A stretch of DNA of 41,064 nt, from assembly GCA_026002265.1 (NCBI GenBank), contig BOBG01000005.1:1-41064 (forward strand), written 5' to 3'. Positions within the stretch are counted from its first letter, which is position 1; every line of letters begins with the position of its first letter. Position numbers and translations under genes: made by a program. Positions 14,021 to 21,189 of the stretch are shown piece after piece. The DNA is from Spirochaetia bacterium (GTDB taxonomy: Bacteria > Spirochaetota > Spirochaetia > Treponematales > Breznakiellaceae). The notes under the pieces were generated by a model. The model did not search any database and was not told the origin of the DNA. It saw nothing but the letters and a program-made list of their open reading frames with translations.

Positions 14021-15346
14021 TTAGAAATCGCCGTAACCAGCGATCAGATCCCGGAAAAAATAAGCACTGTCTTTTGGAGTACGTTTTTGGTTAAAGTAAT
14101 CAACATGAATGATACCAAAACGTTTGGTAAATCCTTGGGCCCATTCAAAATTATCCAGCAGGGACCATATAAAGTAACCTTTTAAATTGATTCCCTTTTT
14201 GATTAAATCAGAACATACCTTAAGGTGTTTTTGAAGGTAATCGATCCGTTCCCGGTCATGAACTCTTCCATCCGGCTCTACAACATCGGGCCGCGCAAAT
14301 CCATTTTCAGTAATGTAAATCGGCAAGCCGCCGGAAACTTCATGCACCCACGAGAGTTGCCGCCCCAAACCGGTCGGGACAATAGGCCAGCCCATATCAG
14401 TTCGCTCCTGCCAGAAAGGAGCAGTCTGATAACGTCTTTCCCCGGTTGGATCCGCAGCCACTGCATGCTCAAAATAGTAATTGATTCCCACAAAATCTAT
14501 TTTCTGGGCAATGAGATCAAGATCTCCAGCTTCTGCCGGTGACTTTAGTCCAAAAAAACTCAGATCCGGATATCCTTTTCCAATAAGGGGATAGAGAAAA
14601 ACTTCCGCCTCAAATCTCCGGGCGTATTCCGCAGCCTCGACATCCTCCGGTTTTGAAGTAGCCGGTCTGGGCGTGCTTATGTTCAACACCGGACCAATAG
14701 GCGCCTTCAAACCGGTTTCCCGGTAACTTTTGACAGCCGCACCATGGGCAAGATTCACATGGTGAGCGACTTTAAGGCCAAGTTCCAAGCCGCCTTTCAC
14801 TCCGGGTGCATGAACGCCGGCAAGATATGAAACGTAACTGACACACTGCGGCTCGTTAATGGTGAACCACTGATCTACACAATCGCCGAGTTCCTTAAAA
14901 CAAAGTTCCGCATAGTTCCGGAACAAATCGACAATGGTCCGGCTTGCCCAGCCATGAGTTTTATCCTCGATGCACTGCGGCAGATCCCAATGGTATAGTG
15001 TAGCGCATGCCTGAATCCCGTATTTGTGCAGCTCCGCGCAGAGATTCCGGTAGTAGGCAATTCCTTCCGGATTCACCGCCCCCTCACCCTGCGGCAAAAT
15101 CCGAGGCCACGCAAGGGAAAATCGGTAACTTTTGAAGCCGAGATCGGCAAGAATCTTGACATCCTCCTTATACCGGTGATACTGATCACAGCTAACATCA
15201 GCATTTTCTCCCGCGTAAGTCGCTCCGACACGGCGCGGGAATGTGTCCCAAATACTTTCACTCCGCCCGCCTTCATGGGTTGCCCCCTCTACCTGATAAC
15301 TCGCGGTAGCGCTTCCCCACAAAAAATCCCTCGGAAAATCCAGCAT
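14021..15346 (-). CDS. Glycoside hydrolase family 1 beta-glucosidase
   Basis: A 441-residue retaining beta-glycosidase (GH1) that would release glucose from cellobiose or aryl glucosides in the cytoplasm. No signal peptide is present. The GH1 N-terminal signature FLWGSATASYQVEGA is present, with acid/base Glu165 in TINEP and nucleophile Glu347 in ITENG. Further family blocks are YRFSLAWPRILP, LYHWDLPQ, GINYY and WSLLDNFEWAQGF. The length is typical (440-470). ATG 15346 has GAGGAG about 6 nt upstream. No transporter or regulator is adjacent. 6-phospho-beta-glucosidase is less likely because the C-terminal WSLLDNFEW pattern is that of non-phospho enzymes. Confidence 0.95.
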   Translation of the reverse strand: MLDFPRDFLWGSATASYQVEGATHEGGRSESIWDTFPRRVGATYAGENADVSCDQYHRYKEDVKILADLGFKSYRFSLAWPRILPQGEGAVNPEGIAYYRNLCAELHKYGIQACATLYHWDLPQCIEDKTHGWASRTIVDLFRNYAELCFKELGDCVDQWFTINEPQCVSYVSYLAGVHAPGVKGGLELGLKVAHHVNLAHGAAVKSYRETGLKAPIGPVLNISTPRPATSKPEDVEAAEYARRFEAEVFLYPLIGKGYPDLSFFGLKSPAEAGDLDLIAQKIDFVGINYYFEHAVAADPTGERRYQTAPFWQERTDMGWPIVPTGLGRQLSWVHEVSGGLPIYITENGFARPDVVEPDGRVHDRERIDYLQKHLKVCSDLIKKGINLKGYFIWSLLDNFEWAQGFTKRFGIIHVDYFNQKRTPKDSAYFFRDLIAGYGDF

Positions 15347-15483
15347 ACAGACTCCTCATTTGAATAATTTCTCTACCTTACATTTTTAATAATATTTAGA
15401 ATATTTTAACATAGAAAAACAGAAAAGAAAAGTATAAAAATACCGGTAAATGTATCCAGATCCGGTTGGCATACATTTTTTTG

Positions 15484-15550
15484 AAACCGGATTCGAGGTC
15501 TGACCCCAAATATCTCGTTATAACATAAATAAATACAGAGGTCTGACCCC
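15484..15550 (+). repeat. Paired REP element 5 = left copy of the 67-bp direct repeat
   Basis: Cores GAGGTCTGACCCC at 15495-15507 and 15538-15550 start 43 bp apart. The whole 67-bp stretch from 15484, beginning AAACCGGATTC, is repeated at 16301-16367 with only two substitutions (A/G at the 27th and 39th bases). The two copies bracket the SMI1-like gene. Confidence 0.93.
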
Positions 15551-15574
15551 CTATTGGAAAAATTTCATACAATT

Positions 15575-15602
15575 TTAACAAACAGATTGGCTGTTGTATA
15601 AT
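15575..15602 (+). promoter_or_regulatory. Sigma70-type promoter of the SMI1-like gene
   Basis: TTAACA (15575-15580), a 16-bp spacer and a perfect TATAAT (15597-15602), followed by a ribosome site AAGGCGGAG at 15622-15630 before ATG 15637. This places the gene's own promoter inside the segment bounded by the 67-bp repeats. Confidence 0.6.
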
Positions 15603-15636
15603 AATTGTTAAAATGAGAAGAAAGGCGGAGAACAAA

Positions 15637-16192
15637 ATGGGATTGTTTGATAAGCTGTTCGACAAAAAAGGTGGCGGAGATAACTCCCTTGTCTGATGTG
15701 GACGGCGATATACAAAGGATCAGGCAAAAAGCTCAGGTGAACGCTGTCGAGTTAAACCTGGTTGTATCAATAGAGCTAATCCGTATGTTTGAGCGGCAAA
15801 GTGGCATTGTTTTCCCGGAAGAATTGACGCGCTTTTATACAGAGGTCGGCAATGGGTGCAAAATGATTGACGGCTTTTACTTGCGGAAATTCGAGGAGTT
15901 GGAGATTGATATAAGGCAAACTAAAGAAGAATTTCCTTTTACGCATTATTGGATATGGGAAGATAACCCTGACGGTGGGCACATCGCCGACACCTACAAA
16001 GGGAACATTGAGGTCATTGACATCGGCTGCGGGCAGACGTGGAATATAATTATGACAGGTAAAGAGCGCGGGCAGATGTGGTGGTTTTGCGGTGAAGGCA
16101 TTCAGCCCTGCGCGCCAAGACGCGCTTTCCTATCTTGGTTTGAATATTGGTTAGATGGAAATGGCGATTACTTTTCGGAATTTAAGATGTAA
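15637..16192 (+). pseudogene. SMI1/KNR4-family immunity-type protein, frameshifted near its start
   Basis: The promoter, the ribosome site and ATG 15637 lead into MGLFDKLFDKK, a usual start for this kind of protein, but that frame stops at 15694. The body continues in another frame, open from a TTG at 15647: MFERQSGIVFPEELTRFYTEVGNG, then VIDIGCGQTWNIIMTGKERGQMWWF and a C-terminal FLSWFEYWLDG, typical of SMI1/KNR4 (SUKH) proteins, many of which neutralise polymorphic toxins. Dropping one base in the A6-GGTGG run (about 15664-15674) would join the parts into about 184 residues. No toxin is adjacent. CCGG is nearly absent (one in 750 bp), unlike the neighbours, which suggests transfer. A functional TTG start or a sequencing error remain possible. 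Confidence 0.72.
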
Positions 16193-16243
16193 CAGAGACT
16201 GCATATGCCCACTTTTAGGATTATTAAGCCCGTGACCTACACA

Positions 16244-16294
16244 TAACACGAGCTTGACAATGACCACACTATCAGCGTTAGCGGTGTGTTAGGC
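16244..16294 (+). other. Possible degenerate integron attC-like site
   Basis: TAACAC (16244-16249) pairs with GTGTTA (16286-16291), and the right end reads GTTAGGC, which fits the attC consensus GTTRRRY. The inner arms match poorly (GCT against AGC only) and the left box lacks a clean RYYYAAC. It lies between the SMI1-like gene and the right 67-bp repeat, where a cassette recombination site would be. Treponema denticola is known to carry a chromosomal integron, but this call is weak. Confidence 0.2.
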
Positions 16295-16300
16295 GATTCA

Positions 16301-16367
16301 AAACCGGATTCGAGGTCTGACCCCAAGTATCTCGTTATGACATAAATAAATACAGAGGTCTGACCCC
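16301..16367 (+). repeat. Paired REP element 6 = right copy of the 67-bp direct repeat
   Basis: Cores GAGGTCTGACCCC at 16312-16324 and 16355-16367. It matches 15484-15550 over all 67 bases with two differences, far closer than any other two REP pairs here, so the copies arose recently by duplication or by recombination. Confidence 0.93.
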
Positions 16368-16406
16368 ACGATCGGAATTTACTATCTTTTCTTAGGTGAA
16401 ATTGTA

Positions 16407-16415
16407 TGCTATCAT
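16407..16415 (+). promoter_or_regulatory. Extended -10 promoter, probably leaderless, of the DUF2156 gene
   Basis: TGCTATCAT (TG at 16407, hexamer TATCAT 16410-16415) ends exactly 6 nt before ATG 16422. No Shine-Dalgarno sequence is present, so transcription would start at or next to the start codon. Confidence 0.5.
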
Positions 16416-16421
16416 ATTAGC

Positions 16422-17297
16422 ATGATTCCTGATTATCCTGATTTTGTACCGATGTCTCTCGATCTCAAGCCGGATATGCATCCTCAACTCGCACTTACGC
16501 CGGATGGTGTTTCTGAATTCACTTTTTCAAATCTTTATTTGTTCCGGAAACGCTACAGTTACCGGGTTTCTCATGCAAAAGGGCACGTACAGACCTTTAT
16601 CATTTCAGGTGAACGCGATGCTAAAAAATTTTTTATGACTCCATGTGCGGTGCCGGATCAAGAAATTCTCAATGGACTCTTTGAAAGTCATGATTATTGG
16701 AAAGGAATTTCCGACTCAGTGCTGGATCCGAACCGGGTCAATTTGGAACGATGGGGAATTTCAATTGCGGAGGACCGGGATAATTTTGATTATCTCTACC
16801 GGCGGGCAGATCTTGCAGAACTTTCTGGAAAAAAGTACCACAAAAAACGGAATCTGGTAAATACATTTATCAATTCATATCGGTATGAGCAGATTCTTTT
16901 GAATCCGGAATCCATTGATCCGGCTTTTAAGGTGCTGGAACGGTGGAGGCAGGATAAGGGCGAAGATGGCGATTATGTTGCAGCACAAGAAGCTCTGGAG
17001 CATCTTGGGGACCTTAACATGAAAGGCGCACTCTATTATGTTGACGGTGAACCGGCCGGTTTTTGTCTGGGGGAGAGTCTCGCGAAAGGGCGGAGTTTTG
17101 CGATTCATTTTGAAAAAGCAATTGACGCATACAAAGGTATTTACCAATTTATCAATCAGGCTTTTGCGTCAACATTGCCCCGGTATTTTACCTATCTCAA
17201 TCGAGAACAAGATTTAGGGGACGAAGGGCTGCGACAGGCAAAGATGACCTACCGGCCCTCGGGATTTGTGCGAAAATATATTGGGAGACGAGTATGA
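16422..17297 (+). CDS. DUF2156 / phosphatidylglycerol lysyltransferase C-terminal domain protein
   Basis: A 291-residue soluble protein of the DUF2156 group (GNAT-like fold also found at the C-terminus of MprF). Recognisable blocks are FSNLYLFRKRYSYRV near the start, DYLYRRADLAELSGKKYHKKRNLVNTF in the middle, then GDLNMKGALYYVDGEPAGFCLGE, FEKAIDAYKGIYQFINQAF and YLNREQDLGDEGLRQAKMTYRP. Stand-alone forms lack the membrane part of MprF, and their substrate is unknown; aminoacyl or acyl transfer is only inferred. The stop overlaps the start of the nucleotidyltransferase gene by four bases (ATGA), so the two are co-translated. The ATG has no ribosome site (see the promoter at 16407). Confidence 0.88.
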   Translation: MIPDYPDFVPMSLDLKPDMHPQLALTPDGVSEFTFSNLYLFRKRYSYRVSHAKGHVQTFIISGERDAKKFFMTPCAVPDQEILNGLFESHDYWKGISDSVLDPNRVNLERWGISIAEDRDNFDYLYRRADLAELSGKKYHKKRNLVNTFINSYRYEQILLNPESIDPAFKVLERWRQDKGEDGDYVAAQEALEHLGDLNMKGALYYVDGEPAGFCLGESLAKGRSFAIHFEKAIDAYKGIYQFINQAFASTLPRYFTYLNREQDLGDEGLRQAKMTYRPSGFVRKYIGRRV

Positions 17298-18196
17298 TTT
17301 TAGTAGTTTTAGCGGCCGGCATGGGAAGCCGGTACGGCGGATTGAAGCAGATGGAAGCCTTTGGTGCCGGTGGCGAGGCCCTCCTCGACTATTCGGTGTA
17401 CGATGCCCGCCGGGCTGGCTTTGACAAAGTTGTTTTTGTGATCCGGCATGATTTCGAGGATGATTTCCGGAATATTGTACTCGCCCGGATTGGGAAAAAA
17501 ATTGAATGTAACTTGGCCTTTCAGTCCCTTGATGCACTGATTCCGGCTGACATTCTTGAAAACGCGCAGAAAGCCGGGCGCACCACGCCGTGGGGAACCG
17601 TGCATGCACTTCTTTCCGGCGAATCAGCTATTGACGGTCCGTTTACCGTGATCAATGCTGATGATTTTTATGGACGCGAAGCTTTTTTGGCAATGGGGCG
17701 TTTTTTTGCAACGAATCCGCACGAAGGCGCGCTCGTGCCTTATACCCTTACAAAAATTTTGAGTCCCCAGGGCGCGGTAACCCGGGGAATATGTACTATT
17801 ATTGACGGCTACCTTAGCTCAATTCACGAAATGTTCGGCATTATCCGTGACGGTGATGCGATTTTAAGTGCGAATCTCGATGGAACAAAGACAGAACTTG
17901 CTCCGGATTCACCGGTTTCGATGAATTTTTGGGGCTTTCCCGCGGATATTTTCGGAGATCTCCATGTATATTTTGACGATTTTCTCCGGAAACTCACAGA
18001 TCCGGTTAAATCAGAATGTTATCTTCCGTTATTTGCCGATTGGCTCGTACAGACCAAACGCTGTGCGATTCGGTCCCTTTCGGCTGATTCGGAGTGGTTC
18101 GGTGTGACGTACCAAGGTGACCGGGAAAGAACCACAGCGAGAATCGCGGAATTGATCGCAGAGGGAGTCTATCCGGATTCGCTGTGGAAAGCATAA
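17294..18196 (+). CDS. NTP-transferase (sugar nucleotidyltransferase-like) protein
   Basis: A 300-residue cytoplasmic protein with a nucleotidyltransferase fold: the N-terminal loop LAAGMGSRYGGLKQM binds the nucleotide, and the VINADDFYGREAF segment supplies metal-binding acidic residues. It resembles glucose-1-phosphate thymidylyl- or guanylyltransferases but lacks their full C-terminal pattern, so the sugar and nucleotide are uncertain; choline-phosphate or other cytidylyltransferase activity is also possible. It is coupled to the DUF2156 gene by an ATGA overlap, suggesting that the two modify the same surface or lipid product. The stop TAA overlaps the next ATG (TAATG). Confidence 0.85.
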   Translation: MILVVLAAGMGSRYGGLKQMEAFGAGGEALLDYSVYDARRAGFDKVVFVIRHDFEDDFRNIVLARIGKKIECNLAFQSLDALIPADILENAQKAGRTTPWGTVHALLSGESAIDGPFTVINADDFYGREAFLAMGRFFATNPHEGALVPYTLTKILSPQGAVTRGICTIIDGYLSSIHEMFGIIRDGDAILSANLDGTKTELAPDSPVSMNFWGFPADIFGDLHVYFDDFLRKLTDPVKSECYLPLFADWLVQTKRCAIRSLSADSEWFGVTYQGDRERTTARIAELIAEGVYPDSLWKA

Positions 18197-18522
18197 TGCA
18201 ATTAAGTGAATCATTTGTAGGTGCATTAAGGACATTTTCATATTTTATGGCAAGTGGTACTCATTATCAATTAAATGGAATTAATTATTTAGAACTTTAT
18301 GGTAATGAGCCAAGTGCAATAGAGCAAGCGTATGCAATATACGCAAATGTGATACGAATGAACAAAAATGGAACAGTAATTAACGCGAAATATGCAGAAA
18401 AAAGAGCCACGGATTATATAAAAAATTATTGTGATAAAACATATAAAATAGATCCACCATTTGAAGAATGGGAAGTCGAATTACACGATCCTCCCCCATT
18501 AAAAGATATTGAAAAAACCTAA
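18196..18522 (+). CDS. Small immunity-like protein (DUF7677-like)
   Basis: A 108-residue protein starting at ATG 18196, which overlaps the stop of the nucleotidyltransferase gene by one base. It reads MQLSESFVGALRTFSYFMAS, then YLELYGNEPSAIEQAYAIYA, AKYAEKRATDYIKNY and PPFEEWEVELH. From memory this matches DUF7677, small orphan proteins that often lie in toxin-immunity arrays; I am moderately sure of the family and unsure of the function. It is AT-rich and contains no CCGG in 327 bp, unlike the upstream gene, so it was probably acquired. No toxin gene is adjacent. Confidence 0.7.
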   Translation: MQLSESFVGALRTFSYFMASGTHYQLNGINYLELYGNEPSAIEQAYAIYANVIRMNKNGTVINAKYAEKRATDYIKNYCDKTYKIDPPFEEWEVELHDPPPLKDIEKT

Positions 18523-18561
18523 GTTAGCCGGAAGGAAGATAGTTCTCACCCTCCGGTAAAT

Positions 18562-18711
18562 TTAACCTTGCTTTTCAGCGGTGCCTTTCGTACATTTTGC
18601 GACAATCATCATCATTACAGCAATAGCTCCGCAGATTATAAAAAGTCCCAACATTCCTTTCCACATAATATCCAGAGAACCTAATACATTTTTCAAAACT
18701 TCCTCGCTCAT
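18562..18711 (-). CDS. OadG-related small membrane subunit
   Basis: A 49-residue protein: MSEEVLKNVLGSLDIMWKGM, then a single hydrophobic helix (LGLFIICGAIAVMMMIVA) and a charged tail. It matches the very small OadG-type subunits found directly downstream of sodium-pumping decarboxylase beta subunits, and it begins 22 nt after the oadB stop. Two starts are possible. ATG 18711 is preferred because GGAG lies 8 nt upstream; ATG 18720 would add three residues (52 total) and overlaps that ribosome site. Its presumed role is to stabilise or couple the beta subunit in the membrane. Confidence 0.78.
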   Translation of the reverse strand: MSEEVLKNVLGSLDIMWKGMLGLFIICGAIAVMMMIVAKCTKGTAEKQG

Positions 18712-18733
18712 TTTATTCATCTCCATTATTTGT

Positions 18734-19873
18734 CTACAAATGACTTATTATTAAGCTTATCACCAAACCGCTTGCCACGACAGAGGCAATCTGTCCGGAA
18801 ACATTTGCACTTACCGCGTGCATTAAGAATATGTTAGACGGATCTTCTTTTAATGCAAGTTTTTGAATCACACGCGCCGACATAGGAAAGGCGGAAATTC
18901 CAGCAGCACCTATCATTGGATTTATTTTTTTCTTTAAAAATATATTAAGAAATTTGGTAAAAAGCACGCCACCTACTGTGTCAAAAATAAATGCAATAAG
19001 ACCTAATACGAGTATTTTAAGTGTATCGAGTGTAATAAATTCTTCGGCTTGAAGCGTAAAGGCAATGGTGATTCCTAAAAGTAATGTTATTAAATTAGAA
19101 AGAGTTTGTTGTGCGGTTTGGGAAAGTGATTCCAGTACTCCGCATTCCCGGATAAGATTACCGAACATTAAAAATCCTATAAGGGCAACTGCGGCCGGGG
19201 AAATAAAGCCCACGACAATCGTTACGGCTATCGGAAAAATTATTTTTAATATACGCGGAATCGAGGCGCTCGCAATTGGATCCATTTTTATCATACGTTC
19301 TTTTTTTGTAGTAACAAGTTTTATGGCAAAAGGCTGAATGATAGGTACTAACGACATATAGGAATAGGCCGCTACTGCTATAGGTCCTAAATAGGTCGAA
19401 TGTAATACTTGAGACACTAATATCGTGGTAGGCCCGTCAGCCGCGCCTATAATGCCGATAGCTGCTGCATCTTTTAAAGAAAACCCTAAAAGGCAGGATA
19501 ATGTTATTGTTGCGAATATACCGAAGTGGGCCGACGCGCCGAACAGAAAATAAACCGGACGCGAGAGCAGCGGAGAAAAATCTATCATAGCTCCTATGCC
19601 TATAAACAAAAGTAGAGGCAGTACTTCCGAGGCGCTTATTCCAGTTTCAAAAAGCCACTGTATTACACCGTGCGTCTCGCCTACGCCGGGCATGATCTGA
19701 TTAAGAACGCCGCTTAACGGCAAGTTTACGAGTATTGCACCAAAGCCCATAGGCAGCAGCAGCGCCGGCTCATATTCTTTTGCTATAGCCAAATAGATAA
19801 GAACGGCACCTACCACGAACATTATTGCTTGTTTCCAGCCAAACGCAAGAAAGCCATCTAACAAAAATTCCAT
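18734..19873 (-). CDS. oadB: Sodium ion-translocating decarboxylase, beta subunit
   Basis: A 379-residue integral membrane protein (about nine or more helices) of the OadB/GcdB/MmdB family, which couples decarboxylation of a biotin-bound carboxyl group to sodium export. Family blocks are LLLPMGFGAILVNLPLSG, FIGIGAMIDFSPLL, IIGAADGPTTILVSQ, FPIAVTIVVGFISP, FDTVGGVLFTKFLN and NPMIGAAGISAFPMSARVIQ. The frame extends upstream into the tRNA, but ATG 19873 with GGAGGAATT is clearly the start. No alpha or biotin-carrier subunit is in the window; the small OadG-like gene follows. It lies 20 nt after tRNA-Arg and has near-random CCGG density (6 in 1140 bp), unlike its neighbours, so transfer is likely. 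Confidence 0.95.
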   Translation of the reverse strand: MEFLLDGFLAFGWKQAIMFVVGAVLIYLAIAKEYEPALLLPMGFGAILVNLPLSGVLNQIMPGVGETHGVIQWLFETGISASEVLPLLLFIGIGAMIDFSPLLSRPVYFLFGASAHFGIFATITLSCLLGFSLKDAAAIGIIGAADGPTTILVSQVLHSTYLGPIAVAAYSYMSLVPIIQPFAIKLVTTKKERMIKMDPIASASIPRILKIIFPIAVTIVVGFISPAAVALIGFLMFGNLIRECGVLESLSQTAQQTLSNLITLLLGITIAFTLQAEEFITLDTLKILVLGLIAFIFDTVGGVLFTKFLNIFLKKKINPMIGAAGISAFPMSARVIQKLALKEDPSNIFLMHAVSANVSGQIASVVASGLVISLIISHL

Positions 19874-19893
19874 AATTCCTCCAAATATTTTTT

Positions 19894-19966
19894 TGATCCA
19901 AGGCAGAATCGAACTGCCGACCTGCCGCTTAGGAGGCGGCCGCTCTATCCCCTGAGCTATTGGACC
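19894..19966 (-). tRNA. tRNA-Arg (anticodon CCT)
   Basis: On the minus strand the cloverleaf is complete: acceptor GGTCCAA / TTGGATC, D-arm GCTC/GAGC, anticodon stem GCCGC/GCGGC with loop CTCCTAA (anticodon CCT, reading AGG), short variable AGGTC, T-arm GGCAG-TTCGATT-CTGCC, discriminator A. It is 73 nt and CCA is not encoded. It lies between maf (19 nt upstream) and oadB (20 nt downstream) in the same orientation, so it is probably processed from a shared transcript. Confidence 0.97.
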
Positions 19967-19985
19967 GATCAAATCAACTGGTTAA

Positions 19986-20576
19986 TCAGTTGACCGCATA
20001 CGGATAGCCATTTTCCCGGAGCATTAGATAAAATTCATGGAGAGGCAACCCTACAATGGCACTGTAGGAACCGGTAATTTTACTGATATAACAACTAGCG
20101 AGTCCTTGAATCCGGTAGGAACCAGCAACACCCTGCCATTCACCGGTATTCAAGTACCATTCGATTTCATCGTCACTGAGAGCCGCAAAAGACACCGTAC
20201 TCACCACTGACCGGCAGTCAGTCAACCGTGTGGTTCCATTGAACAATGCCACTGCGGTGATGACTTTATGGTCACACCCCTGAAGACGCATAATGGTTTG
20301 TTTCGCATCCTCCCGATCCCGGGGTTTGCCGATTATGTCATGATCCACAGCAAGAAGTGTATCGGCTCCGCAAATCCATGGAGGCACCCGATCTTTTAAC
20401 TGATCGAGAATTTGTGCAACTTTACGAGTGGCCAACGTTTCTGCAACAGCGCGAGGTTCCATTCTATTATCGTAATTTTCGTCTATTGATGCCGGCATGA
20501 TGCTGAAGGGAAGATTGAGTAGTTTAAAATATTCCTGCCGGCGCAAGGAACCGGAAGCTAAAATAATGGGTTCCAT
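19986..20576 (-). CDS. maf: Maf-family nucleoside triphosphate pyrophosphatase
   Basis: A 196-residue house-cleaning enzyme that hydrolyses non-standard or excess nucleoside triphosphates to monophosphates. The phosphate-binding N-terminus ILASGSLRRQEYFKLL is present, followed by ICGADTLLAVDHDIIGKPRD, AGSYRIQG and the C-terminal ITGSYSAIVGLPLHE. These last motifs are those of the dTTP/UTP-preferring (YhdE-like) branch. Its ATG overlaps the stop of efp (TAATG), so it is translated with EF-P. The tRNA-Arg gene follows within 19 nt. Confidence 0.94.
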   Translation of the reverse strand: MEPIILASGSLRRQEYFKLLNLPFSIMPASIDENYDNRMEPRAVAETLATRKVAQILDQLKDRVPPWICGADTLLAVDHDIIGKPRDREDAKQTIMRLQGCDHKVITAVALFNGTTRLTDCRSVVSTVSFAALSDDEIEWYLNTGEWQGVAGSYRIQGLASCYISKITGSYSAIVGLPLHEFYLMLRENGYPYAVN

Positions 20577-21139
20577 TAGCTATTTACCCGCTCGACATAA
20601 TCGTTTGTTTCAGTGTTGACCATGATTTTTTCACCCTGTTTGATGAACAGCGGTACCCGCACCGTGAGTCCGGTTTCAGTTACAATCGGCTTGGTCGCAC
20701 CGGAAACGGTGTCGCCTTTAACATAATTTTCGCTCTCAGCTACCGTAAAAACCACTTTATACGGAATTTTAATATCTATGGCTCTGCCTTCCCAAATGGT
20801 CACTTCATAGATCTCATTTTCTTGAAGATAGAATTTCTTGTCCGGCATATCCACAACCGGTACTTCGTACTGATCGAATGTGTCGTTGTCCATAAAATGG
20901 TAGGAATCAGCATCTGCATATTGATACTGACAATTATGTACATCAACCGTAGCATCTTCTACTTCTGATTGCGTCATAATGGTTTGCGTGAGAACGGTAC
21001 CATCTTTAATACTTTTCATTTTGACCCGGGCAAAAGCTCCGCCTTTTCCCGGATTGACAAATTCCCGTTCCACCACAATGTACGGCTGCCCCTTCTGTAA
21101 CAGGCACGTTCCTTTGTTAATATCGCCGCCTCGAATCAT
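20576..21139 (-). CDS. efp: Elongation factor P
   Basis: A 187-residue translation factor that enters the ribosomal E site and promotes peptide bonds between prolines. All three OB-type domains are present (start MIRGGDINKGTCLLQKGQPY, centre FDQYEVPV, end VRVPLFIKQGEKIMVNTETNDYVER). The tip lysine is Lys32 in NPGKGGAF; Lys at this position is the usual modification site (EpmA type) in other bacteria. The frame continues upstream to 21193, but ATG 21139 has GAGG about 6 nt before it and matches the family start. Operon with plsC (upstream, 50 bp) and maf (overlap). Confidence 0.96.
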   Translation of the reverse strand: MIRGGDINKGTCLLQKGQPYIVVEREFVNPGKGGAFARVKMKSIKDGTVLTQTIMTQSEVEDATVDVHNCQYQYADADSYHFMDNDTFDQYEVPVVDMPDKKFYLQENEIYEVTIWEGRAIDIKIPYKVVFTVAESENYVKGDTVSGATKPIVTETGLTVRVPLFIKQGEKIMVNTETNDYVERVNS

Positions 21140-21189
21140 AAAAACCTCATATTTTATTTTTGTTAGTATAACAAGCACAGCTTTTTTTA

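Noticed and set aside
19874..19972. N-terminal extension of the oadB frame (MIGPIAQGIERPPPKRQVG)
   Set aside because: It is the tRNA-Arg gene translated in one frame. The true start is ATG 19873 with GGAGG in front.
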